A stretch of DNA of 64,000 nt, taken from NCBI GenBank assembly GCA_022796795.1, contig JAAWJI010000004.1, positions 89,232 through 153,231 on the forward strand, read 5' to 3'. Positions 36,029-45,416 of this stretch are shown here, in pieces. The position numbers and the translations under genes are program-made. The notes under the pieces were generated by a model. The model did no database searches, was not told the origin of the DNA, and was given only the letters and a program-made list of their open reading frames with translations. Position 1 is the stretch's first letter. Every line of letters begins with the position of its first letter. The DNA comes from Lachnospiraceae bacterium. Its GTDB lineage: Bacteria; Bacillota; Clostridia; Lachnospirales; Lachnospiraceae.

Positions 36029-36502
36029 TCATCCGCAGCAGGATTTGCCGCTGTTTTGCCGCTCCTTCCAAACAGAAGCCAGAATATCCTTAAGGACAAG
36101 AAAGGAATCCAGCTCATTGTATCCGTATTTCTTTTCCAGGTCTCTCAGAAGCTTATCCAGCTCTGTCTTATAACAGGTTGTTTCAACCTCTTTCTGATAC
36201 CGGGTCAGAACCGGATATTTCTTACTCCATGCCTTAGTCCAGTCAATCTTGTCTGATACCTGCTCACTGGTCCTGTCAATCACCTCTTGGATCTCTTTTA
36301 CATCAATGTCAAACTCCACCAGTTCATCCAGTGACAGTCCATACAAAACCGCCAGCCTCTTTGACTGACGAATATCCGGAAGAGATTCATCTGTCTCCCA
36401 TTTTGAAACCGTCTGCCTGCTGATCCCCAGCTTTTCAGCCACCTCCTCCTGTGACATTCCCTTCTTCTTCCGCGCGTCAAATAAATGATTTCCTAAACTC
36501 AT
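36029..36502 (-). CDS. XRE-family helix-turn-helix regulator
   Basis: 157 residues. The N-terminal HTH (about 7-61) reads LFDARKKKGMSQEEVAEKLG and ISRQTVSKWETDESLPD, a canonical XRE domain. The rest (about 75-150) is a helical, charged region of unknown role, ending in a Cys pair (SCCG). It has GGAGGAAA upstream. On the minus strand a TATAAT lies at about 36533-36538 but no convincing -35 was found. It diverges from the LysM/GLUG gene and leads a two-gene unit with a GNAT enzyme. Confidence 0.88.
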   Translation of the reverse strand: MSLGNHLFDARKKKGMSQEEVAEKLGISRQTVSKWETDESLPDIRQSKRLAVLYGLSLDELVEFDIDVKEIQEVIDRTSEQVSDKIDWTKAWSKKYPVLTRYQKEVETTCYKTELDKLLRDLEKKYGYNELDSFLVLKDILASVWKERQNSGKSCCG

Positions 36503-36648
36503 ATGGCGTTTCCTCCTCTCTTTGTTATGTCCTGATTATAGTCTTTTCACAGAGAAAATTCCACCAACATAATCGTACACTTCCGCCCGTTTTGTTAACA
36601 TGGTGATTGGCCACTGCCGCCTGATTGGTTACAATGCTGATTTTCTCA

Positions 36649-36677
36649 TTGAGTAAACGAAAGTGGTATGGTAAAAT
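36649..36677 (+). promoter_or_regulatory. Sigma-A promoter of the GLUG/LysM-DUF4132 unit
   Basis: TTGAGT (36649-36654), a 17-bp spacer and TAAAAT (36672-36677) with an extended TGG. The -10 box covers the most upstream ATG of the frame (36668), so translation must begin further downstream. Confidence 0.68.
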
Positions 36678-36748
36678 ATTACTCAGTCCTGAAGAATCCA
36701 AAAAATATCTGTAATATTTCTCCAGGGCTAATAAAATGGGGCGATAAA

Positions 36749-38326
36749 TTGAGAACAAAATGGATTATTTTTTTACTTTTGCTGTGGTGTCTGCCCTTAC
36801 GCACAAATGCTGCAGATACCGGGGATAGACAAGCCTGCTTTGCAAGGGAGGGCTCTGTCTATCTGATCCAGTCGGAGGAGGATCTTAGAAAGCTTGCCCT
36901 CCTGGTCAACGAAAATCAGGAGGTGGAGCCGGGTGTGCCGGCTCAGACGGCTTCTTATTTGCTGACAACGGATCTGGATTTAAGAGAATACTGCAAGGAT
37001 CCGGAGGGCTGGGAGCCCATCGGCCGGGCCGGGCACATGGACAGCGCCGGCGTATATGTGGAGGGCGGCTATTTTAACGGTTCCTTTGACGGCGGGAATC
37101 ATGTGATTACTGGGCTTTATATCAACCGTCCGCAGGAACAGGCCCAGGGGCTCTTTGGTTGCCGGGAGGATCTGCGGCCCACGGATTTTCCCTATTCTGT
37201 GGATATGGAAAGCCCTTCTTTTCGGGAAAAGGCAGAGACCACCATCAAAAACCTTTATATCAAAGACTGTGATGTGACAGGAGGCTCTGGCACGGGACCT
37301 GTCATGGGCTGTCTTTGGAACTTTTTTCAGGAAGATTTCGGAGAAATCAATCTGACCAACTGCCATGTAACCGGGAAGGTCACCTCCTACGGCACCGGAG
37401 GAGGCGTGGGGGGAATTGTCTCTGCCGTAAAGGACAGCAGCTTTCAGGGCACTCTGACCTCCCTGGGTTCTGCAGGAGGCATTGCCGGGGAAGCCTATTA
37501 TATAGACCGATGCTATATGCGGGGAACCGTGACTGGCAGCGGCTATGTGGGGGGCATCGGCGGCATGGCGGTCTGTGTCCGGAACTCCTACTCCATAGGC
37601 GCCGTAGAGGGCTACAACAGTGTGGGCGGTATTACCGGCATGGGAGCCTGTATCACCGGCTGCTACACCCGCACAGACGTGGCAGGTTATGTGCGCACCG
37701 GCGGCATGATCGGAGAAATCCAGTCCATGGCGGTACGTGTTCCCCAAGGCGCCTCCGCCGGGGCCCGTATCCGAAATTGCTTTATGGGCGGCAGGAACAT
37801 AACGAGAGTGGAAAAGACGGATAAGGAGATCTTTCAGGATCCCAGAGACTATAACGGATATATTTACGGCTTCCCCGGCGCGGGCATTGACCGGGATCCG
37901 GTGCAGGTATGGCTTTACCGCCGGGACGTACAGGTGGAAGGGTTTGACACCGGATTCTACAGGTATCTGTGCACGGCTATAGACTGGAGGGAATTTGACC
38001 AGGAACAGTGGGAAAGCATGCTGCTTCCAGAGGATACTCTGTGGGAGGACTCCTGGGCCGAAACTCCCTCCAATACATATCCCCGTCTGAAATGGGAAAA
38101 GGACAATCTTTTTGCCCGCACCACTACAGTCATGGTGCGGGAGGGAGATTCCCTCTCCCGAATCGCCAGGAAACTGCTGGGAGATGGGAACAGGTGGACA
38201 GAACTCTATAGGGAAAATCAGACGGTCATCGGAGAAGACGCCGATCTCCTGGAGCCTGGCATGGAGCTGGAGGTCCGGGATAATCGGCAGACTTTAGATC
38301 AAAACCATGCCTCAACCGCAGAATGA
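36749..38326 (+). CDS. Exported GLUG-repeat protein with C-terminal LysM domain
   Basis: 525 residues if the TTG at 36749 is the start. The ATG at 36668 lies in the promoter's -10 box, and no ATG or GTG follows before the signal peptide. The TTG start puts a basic N-terminus (LRTKW) directly before a hydrophobic core and a signal-peptidase I site, TNA-AD near residue 21. Residues about 208-323 hold four to five GLUG-like repeats (GGVGGIVSAV, SAGGIAGEA, YVGGIGGMA, SVGGITGMG). Residues about 459-509 are a LysM (VREGDSLSRIARKLLGDG). It is probably a surface or peptidoglycan-bound protein. Its stop lies 18 bp before the 139-residue gene. Confidence 0.78.
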   Translation: MRTKWIIFLLLLWCLPLRTNAADTGDRQACFAREGSVYLIQSEEDLRKLALLVNENQEVEPGVPAQTASYLLTTDLDLREYCKDPEGWEPIGRAGHMDSAGVYVEGGYFNGSFDGGNHVITGLYINRPQEQAQGLFGCREDLRPTDFPYSVDMESPSFREKAETTIKNLYIKDCDVTGGSGTGPVMGCLWNFFQEDFGEINLTNCHVTGKVTSYGTGGGVGGIVSAVKDSSFQGTLTSLGSAGGIAGEAYYIDRCYMRGTVTGSGYVGGIGGMAVCVRNSYSIGAVEGYNSVGGITGMGACITGCYTRTDVAGYVRTGGMIGEIQSMAVRVPQGASAGARIRNCFMGGRNITRVEKTDKEIFQDPRDYNGYIYGFPGAGIDRDPVQVWLYRRDVQVEGFDTGFYRYLCTAIDWREFDQEQWESMLLPEDTLWEDSWAETPSNTYPRLKWEKDNLFARTTTVMVREGDSLSRIARKLLGDGNRWTELYRENQTVIGEDADLLEPGMELEVRDNRQTLDQNHASTAE

Positions 38327-38343
38327 ATCTGGAAGGAGAATCT

Positions 38344-38763
38344 ATGTCATTTACCATCTATGTACGAATGAAAAAACTGGGAAAGCAGAAGCGCCAGGAG
38401 CTTACTCCTACTCCCTATGCCCTGGAAGAGAAGCCTAACACCGTCCAAGAGCTTCTCGTAAGTCTGACCAGGCTTGGAGTTCGGCAGTATAACGCCAGAA
38501 AAGACCAGGGACAGATCCTGTCCTTTCTCACAAAGGAGGAAATCTTTGCACAGGCCCAGCGTGGAAAAATATCCCTGGGCCTTCGGGGCGGAGAGGATGC
38601 CCAGGAAGATCAAGCCATTGAAAACACTATACAGAGTTTTGAGGACGGAATTTATCGCGTATTTGCCGGGGAGGAGGAGCTGACGGCTCTCTCCGATGAG
38701 ATTCCATGGAGGGAAGACCTGGTATTTACATTTATCCGCCTGACCATGCTGTCCGGGTGGTAA
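38344..38763 (+). CDS. Small protein of unknown function, partner of the DUF4132 gene
   Basis: 139 residues from the ATG at 38344, seven bases after GGAAGGAG; an upstream ATG at 38323 overlaps the previous stop. I do not recognise the family. The protein is soluble with no signal peptide. It starts SFTIYVRMKKLGKQKRQ, has a basic N-terminal third, QELLVSLTRLGVRQYNAR and EEIFAQAQRGKISLGLRGG in the middle, and an acidic C-terminal part with FEDGIYRVFAGEEEL. Pairs of beta and alpha elements suggest a compact alpha/beta fold. It lies between an exported protein and a 1709-residue protein, 19 bp from the latter. Confidence 0.72.
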   Translation: MSFTIYVRMKKLGKQKRQELTPTPYALEEKPNTVQELLVSLTRLGVRQYNARKDQGQILSFLTKEEIFAQAQRGKISLGLRGGEDAQEDQAIENTIQSFEDGIYRVFAGEEELTALSDEIPWREDLVFTFIRLTMLSGW

Positions 38764-38782
38764 AGGAAAAGGAGCGAAAAAT

Positions 38783-41700
38783 ATGGCAGAATTTACCTAT
38801 CAAACAAGAAAAAAGCTTACCGACTCCTGGGTGGAGGATGCCCAAAAAAGGGGCGCCCACCTTTCTTCCCAGGAAAAAAACATGCTGCCCAGCGTCTATC
38901 ACTATTCGATTCCACAGGATGTGTGCAAGGAAATGCGGGAGCTGCTGGAAAAGGGCACCTTCCGGTCCTTAAGCGAGATGTACCGGAAACGCTTCCCGGC
39001 GCTGGTGGACGTCTGTGTGAAAAAGGAGTGGCAGGAGGAATTCTATTACGCTCTGGACCAGATGAACTGCTATCAGATGACAGCCGGATGGTTCCGCAGA
39101 AGTATCCGCTCCGGCAGCTATACCCCCTTTGTGGATCAGAGTATTCGGCTGCTGCGCGGGTATTCCCGGCTCAGCTTCTACCATGCCACCCTTGCCGATC
39201 TTCTCACCGGAAACGTATCCCCGGAAATCTATGATCATGCCAGGACAGAGTACTTCTCCTATTCTGATATCATGGCCGCCCAGATCGACCGGGACGACAA
39301 AGCCATGATCCAGGCCATCCGGGATATTCTCTTTGGCGAAGGCAACACAGCCATGATGAGCCGGGAAATGATCCTGGGAATTGTAAAGGGAAAGAGCCGG
39401 GAACTCTATGAGGATCTGGGTAAATTTCTGCTGGCCGCAAGACTTCAGGAGGGCGCCCGCCAGGCTGTCTGCGAGACCATGGATGCAGGACGCCCGGAGG
39501 CCTTTCTCCACCTGTTCTCTGTCATCGAGGAACATAATCTGATCCGCTATTCCTCCGTGAAGCGGGCTGTCAGCACCTGGATCGGTATTTTCAACGAAAA
39601 AAGCGTGGACCGCATCAGCGATAAGCTTATGCGCCTAATGGGCCAATGCCTGCGGGATCCCGGTTTTCAAAAGGAACAGCTGACCACAAACGATGCCGTG
39701 GCCATCAGCTGCGCCCTCTGGGCCAGAGGCTTTTACAGCGCGGAAGCTGCGGTGGAGGATATTCTGGAGCTGATTCGCCACGGCACCAGACAACAGAAAC
39801 TAACGGCCTCCTATTTTAATACCTCCCTGCAGAATGAAAAGCTGACCATGCGCTCCGCCAAGGAGGTTCTTCGTTCCTATCCCGAGGATCTGGAGCTAGC
39901 CGCCTGCTTTATGCCGGGCTTCATGGCCTCTGCAGGCTCTCAGTTTTATCAACTGGTGAGGGACGAAAAACAAGACACTTACTATCCTCGGGATTGCGTA
40001 GCCAGAAGGCCCAGGCTTTTGGATACGGAAGCCTATTTTGACAGCAGAGATGAAGCGGAGGAGTTTTATGGTATTTTAAAGGCGCTCCTGAAACAGCTTC
40101 CTCAGAAGGGTTTAACCCTTTCTCCCTGCATCTTCCCCTGGCACCAGGTGGCTTTGAGTCCGTCGGATTTGGCTGTGCGCCTGTGCCTTATAGCCTGGAT
40201 GCTTCAGGATGATGCGCTTTTGGATGAGACTGTCAAGCTTATTCCTGTCATTGGACAGGGCGGCTCCTATTATGGGGCGTCCCGAGCAGCTGTGGCCCGG
40301 GTTCTGCTCTATCGTCCTGCCACAGAGGCGAGAAAGCTGGCGCTGTTTGACCTGCTGCACAACCCGGAGGAGTATACCAACCAGACTGCCCATGCCCTGG
40401 TTGAGGACATGACTCTGTCCTCTGAGGATTACAGGGAGATCGAGAAAAACCTGAAATATAAGAAAGGCCGCAGCCAGACCCTTGCCCTTTTGAAAAAGCA
40501 GGACAAGCAAGGGCTCACTGCCTGTATCGGCAGGCTTCTGGCTGCCAAATCCGAAGAATGTCACATGGGCGCCCTGGATCTGTCTCTGCAGCTGAAAAAG
40601 GAGGACAGCCAAAGCTTCTCCCAGGTCATTCCCATGCTCCAGGCCTTTTCAAATCCCACTGGAAAAGAGCAGGTCCTTCTGGAGGAGCTGTTGGGCGGGG
40701 AAAGCGAGGCGGAGGATATTTTAAATACTCTTGGCTACGGTTTATACGATACGGATAAGGAGTGGGTCCTGCCCCCGGTAACTGTAGAAGAAAAGGAGGC
40801 GTCCAGGCTCTTTGTACACGGAGAAGGGGCCTGCATCCAGGTATTGCAGAAGCTTGACAAGCTTATCGCAGAAAACCGGGAGCGCTCCTACAAGACCGCA
40901 TGGAATGAAGACATGCTTCTGGGAAATAAGATGGAACGGTGTCGCTGGACTCATAACGACCCGGCGGCAAAGCCCCTGGACGCCTATCCCTTCCCGGAAT
41001 TGTGGACGGCATTCTACGAAAAAGAAATCGGAAACCCTCAGCTTTTGCTGGAGGCAGAGCTTTACCGGCGGTGCCGGGAGCAGCAAAACTCCTATGAAAA
41101 CAATGGGAAACTTTACAAAAAAGTGTTTGGAAGCGGCCTTACAAAGAAACCTCCCTTTTCCAGGCTTTCCATCCATCTCTCCTATGGCCCCCAGGTGCGG
41201 ACCATACTGTCTGTGCTGTTTCAGCAGTATGTGCCCCAGTCTCTTCTGGTGCGCTTCGGATTATGCGGAACTGCCAGTCTACTCAAAGCACTGGACTCCT
41301 CCAACGACTTCTTCACCGTCAAAGAGAAGCGGTGGAACGGGGAAATAGAAACCTACACCAAACGAGCGGTGGAGCTGCCCATTTTCACAGATCTGTGCAC
41401 ATGGCTTTCCTATGCCTCTGGAGAAGACTGGGAGAGTGCATTTACCCTGCGTTTCCGGCTGCAGCAGTATTATCAGGAGCAAAAACACCGGGAACAGAAT
41501 CCCAGACACTCCTATAACCGGGATAATTATCTGGGACTATGCGACTACGTACAGTGCTATGTGCGGGGCATCTGGGACAAAGATCTGTTCTACAAAGCAG
41601 TCTTTACCTTTCTGACCATCGGAAGCCTTCTGGGGCCGGTGAGCACCGTGGAGCAAAAGGGCGCCGTGCCCATACGCCGGGCCAACCGTCTGAACGGCTT

Positions 41701-43912
41701 CTTCCGCCCAGGGGCAATTCAGCCTGTAGATGGAAAGTATCACTTCGACACCATAGGTTCAGAGCTGCCGGAGATGGAATTTGCCCACCAGATCTACCGT
41801 GAGGTGATCCCTCTGATCCTGAAAGTAGAGCTCAAACGGGGCGAACAGCCTACTCCCTTCTCCGGATACATCAAAAGCATACAAGCAATCTATGGCATCG
41901 ACTACATGATCCAGATTCTCACAGCTCTGGGGAAGGATCCTCTGCAGCGGGGCTACAGCTACTATGCCTCCGATACAGATCGCAAAACTGTTTTAAGCCA
42001 CCTGTTAAAGGTATCAATGCCCAAACCGGAAGAGACGGCCCTGGATCTGAAAAAGTCCCTAAAGGGAACGGATATCACCAAAAAGCGACTGGCAGAGCTG
42101 GCTATGTACGCTCAGCAGTGGATTCCCATGCTGGAAGAGTATTTCAAGCTTCCCGGCTTTGCCAGCACCTGCTACTATTTTATGGCTCATACCAGCGAGC
42201 AGTTTGACGAGCAGGTGACCTCGGTCATTGCCAAATATACGCCCCTGTCTCCGGAGGAGCTGCGGGACGGCGCCTTTGACATCCACTGGTTCTTCGAGGC
42301 CTATGAAAAGCTGGGGGAGAAAAATTTTAAGCTTCTCTATGACGCCGCTAAATATTCCTCCACGGGAACAGCCCATGGAAGAGCCAGAAAATATGCGGAC
42401 GCTGCCCTGGGCAAGGTGGAAAAGGAGGCCTTAAAAGCGGAAATTAACGCCAAGCGGAACAAGGATCTCCTGATGAGCCTAAGCTTACTGCCTCTTCCCC
42501 AGGATCGGAACATTCGGGAAAATGAGCTCTGGGATCGTTACCAGTTTATTCAAAAATACAAAAAGGAAAGCCGGCAGTTCGGCGCCCAGCGACGGGCCAG
42601 CGAGGGCCGGGCAGTGGAAATCGCCCTGCGGAACCTAAGCGTAAACGCCGGATTTACGGATGTGACCCGGCTCACCCTGCGCATGGAGGGAAAGCTTGCC
42701 CAGCAGTCGGAGGAATACTTCTCCTGGCAGCCTGTGGAAGACCTGGAGCTTATGATTGAAGTGGATGAAAACGGAAAGAGCTCTCTGAAATGCAGGAAGG
42801 AGGGCAAGGTCCTCAAGTCTGTTCCCTCCAAATATAAAAAACAGGAGGCTGTACGGAAAGCTCAGGAAATGGTCAAAAACCTGAAGGAACAATATAGCCG
42901 GACCAGGCAGATGATGGAACAGGCCATGGAGGATAAAACAGCCTTTGATGTCTGGGAATATCTGGAGCTGTACAAGAATCCGGTGACCCGGCCCATTACC
43001 AGCACCCTGGTGGTAAAAACCGGGGAGGAAGCCGGAGGAAAGCTGGGATTCCTGACAGAACAGGGCATTGAGGATTTTGCCGGCCATACCCTGCCAGTGA
43101 GTCCCCAGGATCAGATCTTCATTGCCCATCCCTTTGACCTGTACCAGAGCGGCTGTTGGCATGAATATCAGAAGCTTCTCTTTGAAAAGCAGATCCGCCA
43201 ACCCTTTAAGCAGGTGTTCCGGGAGCTCTATGTGAAGCTTGCAGAAGAACTGGAAAAGGAATCCTCCCTGCTGTTTTCTGGCAATCAGATTCAGCCCCAG
43301 AAAACAGTGGGGGCTTTAAGAAGCCGCCGCTGGGTAGCCGATTATGAGGACGGACTCCAGAAAATCTACTACAAAGAAAACATTGTAGCCAACATCTACG
43401 CTATGGCGGACTGGTTCTCCCCCAGCGATGTGGAAGCCCCCACGCTGGAATGGGTTTGCTTTGCAGACCGGAAAACGGGAAAATCCTTGAAGATCGCAGA
43501 GATCCCGGATATCATTTATAGCGAGGTCATGCGGGACGTGGATCTGGCCGTCAGCGTAGCTCATGCCGGAGGCGTGGATCCGGAGACCAGTCATTCCACC
43601 ATCGAAATGCGAAAGGCCATTGTGGAATGCAACCTGGCGCTCTTCCAGACCAAAAATGTCCGTCTGGAGGGAAATCACGCCCTCATCCATGGAAAGCTGG
43701 GCCAATATTCCGTACATCTGGGAAGCGGCGTGGTCCATCAGGTGGGAAACGCCATGCTCTTTGTGGTCCCGGTTCACTCCCAGCACCGGGGGCGTATGTT
43801 CCTGCCCTTTATTGACGACGACCCCAAGACTGCGGAGATCATGTCCAAGATTCTTCTGTTTGCAGAGGACAGCAAGATTAAAGATCCTAATATTTTAAGT
43901 CAAATTCGCTGA
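38783..43912 (+). CDS. Very large DUF4132-domain protein (MolR/YehI-related)
   Basis: 1709 residues, soluble, no signal peptide or helix; start after AAAGGAAAAGGAG. The first ~1100 residues look like helical repeats (HEAT-like), e.g. VEDILELIRHGTRQQKLTAS. The region near 1310-1480, with LPLPQDRNIRENELWDRYQF, KKESRQFGAQRRASEGRAVE and FTDVTRLTLRMEG, is where I place DUF4132. The C-terminal ~250 residues are a conserved block with DVDLAVSVAHAGGVDPETSH near 1577 and HLGSGVVHQVGNAML near 1648, probably a DUF7737-like module. In E. coli the DUF4132 protein YehI sits with a MoxR ATPase/vWA gene set; none of these occurs here. Function unknown. Confidence 0.8.
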   Translation: MAEFTYQTRKKLTDSWVEDAQKRGAHLSSQEKNMLPSVYHYSIPQDVCKEMRELLEKGTFRSLSEMYRKRFPALVDVCVKKEWQEEFYYALDQMNCYQMTAGWFRRSIRSGSYTPFVDQSIRLLRGYSRLSFYHATLADLLTGNVSPEIYDHARTEYFSYSDIMAAQIDRDDKAMIQAIRDILFGEGNTAMMSREMILGIVKGKSRELYEDLGKFLLAARLQEGARQAVCETMDAGRPEAFLHLFSVIEEHNLIRYSSVKRAVSTWIGIFNEKSVDRISDKLMRLMGQCLRDPGFQKEQLTTNDAVAISCALWARGFYSAEAAVEDILELIRHGTRQQKLTASYFNTSLQNEKLTMRSAKEVLRSYPEDLELAACFMPGFMASAGSQFYQLVRDEKQDTYYPRDCVARRPRLLDTEAYFDSRDEAEEFYGILKALLKQLPQKGLTLSPCIFPWHQVALSPSDLAVRLCLIAWMLQDDALLDETVKLIPVIGQGGSYYGASRAAVARVLLYRPATEARKLALFDLLHNPEEYTNQTAHALVEDMTLSSEDYREIEKNLKYKKGRSQTLALLKKQDKQGLTACIGRLLAAKSEECHMGALDLSLQLKKEDSQSFSQVIPMLQAFSNPTGKEQVLLEELLGGESEAEDILNTLGYGLYDTDKEWVLPPVTVEEKEASRLFVHGEGACIQVLQKLDKLIAENRERSYKTAWNEDMLLGNKMERCRWTHNDPAAKPLDAYPFPELWTAFYEKEIGNPQLLLEAELYRRCREQQNSYENNGKLYKKVFGSGLTKKPPFSRLSIHLSYGPQVRTILSVLFQQYVPQSLLVRFGLCGTASLLKALDSSNDFFTVKEKRWNGEIETYTKRAVELPIFTDLCTWLSYASGEDWESAFTLRFRLQQYYQEQKHREQNPRHSYNRDNYLGLCDYVQCYVRGIWDKDLFYKAVFTFLTIGSLLGPVSTVEQKGAVPIRRANRLNGFFRPGAIQPVDGKYHFDTIGSELPEMEFAHQIYREVIPLILKVELKRGEQPTPFSGYIKSIQAIYGIDYMIQILTALGKDPLQRGYSYYASDTDRKTVLSHLLKVSMPKPEETALDLKKSLKGTDITKKRLAELAMYAQQWIPMLEEYFKLPGFASTCYYFMAHTSEQFDEQVTSVIAKYTPLSPEELRDGAFDIHWFFEAYEKLGEKNFKLLYDAAKYSSTGTAHGRARKYADAALGKVEKEALKAEINAKRNKDLLMSLSLLPLPQDRNIRENELWDRYQFIQKYKKESRQFGAQRRASEGRAVEIALRNLSVNAGFTDVTRLTLRMEGKLAQQSEEYFSWQPVEDLELMIEVDENGKSSLKCRKEGKVLKSVPSKYKKQEAVRKAQEMVKNLKEQYSRTRQMMEQAMEDKTAFDVWEYLELYKNPVTRPITSTLVVKTGEEAGGKLGFLTEQGIEDFAGHTLPVSPQDQIFIAHPFDLYQSGCWHEYQKLLFEKQIRQPFKQVFRELYVKLAEELEKESSLLFSGNQIQPQKTVGALRSRRWVADYEDGLQKIYYKENIVANIYAMADWFSPSDVEAPTLEWVCFADRKTGKSLKIAEIPDIIYSEVMRDVDLAVSVAHAGGVDPETSHSTIEMRKAIVECNLALFQTKNVRLEGNHALIHGKLGQYSVHLGSGVVHQVGNAMLFVVPVHSQHRGRMFLPFIDDDPKTAEIMSKILLFAEDSKIKDPNILSQIR

Positions 43913-43968
43913 CAGCCTGGGTACAGTGCTCTCTTCCCCCAGAGGAACAAAGAGACCAGGTACCTTTC

Positions 43969-44012
43969 AAAAAACAGGCTTTCTGATCCTTGGACCAGAA
44001 AGCCTGTTTTTT
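43969..44012. terminator. Bidirectional terminator between the DUF4132 gene and spoIIIAH
   Basis: A perfect stem of CAGGCTTTCTG with CAGAAAGCCTG, flanked by A6 on one side and T6 on the other, lies between converging genes and can end transcription from both. Confidence 0.88.
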
Positions 44013-44019
44013 CTCTGCT

Positions 44020-44688
44020 TTATTCATCCTGAGAAGTCATTGGTGTGATAACAATGCTTTCCCCAGGCAGTCCGGTTTTGCGCTTCACGATATCCTCGAT
44101 CTGTGCACGACCGGCATCGTCCACCTCTGCCATATTGACCACCACATCCACCATATCATCTGTGATACTGACCACCACGTCCTCAAAACCCTTGGCTGCC
44201 AGCAAGGTCTCCGCTGCCGTTTCCCGCTCTGCAATGTCCGTCAGCTCGATCATACTGTCAATCGCTTCCTGCTTTTGCTCCTCGGAGATATTGGTGTTGT
44301 TGATCACTTCCATCAATATTTCCTTGTTCTTAGCACGCAGCTGTTCCCGGGAAATCTTTGCCTCAGAGGCAAATCCCACGTTTGCAGTGGTGCTGGTAAG
44401 TACCGCCTCTCCCGGCGTCTCTCCCTGGGTAAGCTCTGCAGACTCCAGATCCTCCAGATCTGCGTCCAGGCTGGCAATGTCTCCATCATCAAAAACCAGC
44501 TCTTCCAGGCCCGTCTGTGCATACTGGTCCTCAGAAGAAATATCCAGAGCCAGCGCGTCCCCGTCGGTCCCGGCGTTGGTGCTTGCCAGATCCAGCTTAC
44601 TCCCCGAGTAGTTTAAGTACCCCGCTACAGCAATCATAATGGCCAGTGCGGTGATGATGATCTGATTCTTTTTTACGATGCGCTTCAC
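44020..44688 (-). CDS. spoIIIAH: Stage III sporulation protein AH
   Basis: 222 residues. One N-terminal membrane segment (residues about 8-27) and a region of low complexity precede the conserved C-terminal ring-building domain: EVINNTNISEEQKQEAIDSM, ETLLAAKGFEDVVVSITDD and VDVVVN. SpoIIIAH in the mother cell pairs with SpoIIQ of the forespore to build the channel across the two membranes during engulfment. Start overlaps the spoIIIAG stop by 4 bp. It is the last gene of the operon. Confidence 0.9.
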   Translation of the reverse strand: MKRIVKKNQIIITALAIMIAVAGYLNYSGSKLDLASTNAGTDGDALALDISSEDQYAQTGLEELVFDDGDIASLDADLEDLESAELTQGETPGEAVLTSTTANVGFASEAKISREQLRAKNKEILMEVINNTNISEEQKQEAIDSMIELTDIAERETAAETLLAAKGFEDVVVSITDDMVDVVVNMAEVDDAGRAQIEDIVKRKTGLPGESIVITPMTSQDE

Positions 44689-45416
44689 TTCGAACCCTCC
44701 ATTTTCATTATTTTAATTTTATGTGCATCCAGAGGAAATAATGCCTGCACAGCCTCCAAAATATTGCGGGCAATAACCGGATTGCCTCCGCCCTGGGCTA
44801 CCACCAGCACCCCCTCCGCCTGGGGCTGGATCTCCTTGATCACATAAGGGCTCCTGCTTCCGTTCTCCTGCTCCTGATACACTGTAGCCTCCTCTGTGCT
44901 TTCCTGCCTGGTGGTTCGTTTCCCGCCGCTGCTGTCTTCCTCTGTCACCAGCTGACTGCTGCCAGGCGCATCCTTCTCCACCACTTTTTCCCCTGAGCTC
45001 TTCCAGGTAATCAGTACCTGAACCCGACCCACGCCCTCCACCTGTGACAAAGCCCTGGCCAGACGCTCCTCCATTTGTCTGGTATAGGCGTCCCCGGTTA
45101 GCTCCGTATCGCCAGCCAAATCATCTTCCCCAGTCCAGTTAGACAGCTCTGACAAACCATTTTCCCCGGCTTCCCGGGAATTTCCCGCTTCCTTAGAACT
45201 CCCCGCTTCCTGACGGCTATTGGTCCCCCGCTCCACGGGCAGGGCAATAACAATAAGCAATACTCCTGTCAAAAGTCCAATAAGCAGCTGATCCTTTTTA
45301 AGACGCAGGCTCGGTGTCCAGCCGGACCCGGATTTCCACCGGCTCCACAGCGACTCCCTCCTGATTTCCGTCTTCCTCTCCTCTGTTTCCTGTCTGTTCC
45401 CGTCCGGATTCTCCAT
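44685..45416 (-). CDS. spoIIIAG: Stage III sporulation protein AG
   Basis: 243 residues from the ATG at 45416, giving a 119-bp overlap with spoIIIAF. A CTG at 45350 stands six bases behind a perfect AGGAGG and would cut the overlap to 53 bp; which one is used cannot be told. A helix LLIGLLTGVLLIVIALPVERG is followed by a low-complexity Ser/Glu/Gly stretch (QEAGSSKEAGNSREAGENG), then the conserved ring-building domain with LSQVEGVGRVQVLITWKSSG near the middle and GVLVVAQGGGNPVIARNILE. SpoIIIAG forms the large periplasmic ring of the feeding-tube channel. Confidence 0.9.
   Translation of the reverse strand: MENPDGNRQETEERKTEIRRESLWSRWKSGSGWTPSLRLKKDQLLIGLLTGVLLIVIALPVERGTNSRQEAGSSKEAGNSREAGENGLSELSNWTGEDDLAGDTELTGDAYTRQMEERLARALSQVEGVGRVQVLITWKSSGEKVVEKDAPGSSQLVTEEDSSGGKRTTRQESTEEATVYQEQENGSRSPYVIKEIQPQAEGVLVVAQGGGNPVIARNILEAVQALFPLDAHKIKIMKMEGSK

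Noticed and set aside
36668..36748. Upstream ATG as start of the GLUG/LysM protein
   Set aside because: The ATG is inside the -10 box of the promoter, so it would not be transcribed; the TTG at 36749 gives a proper signal peptide.
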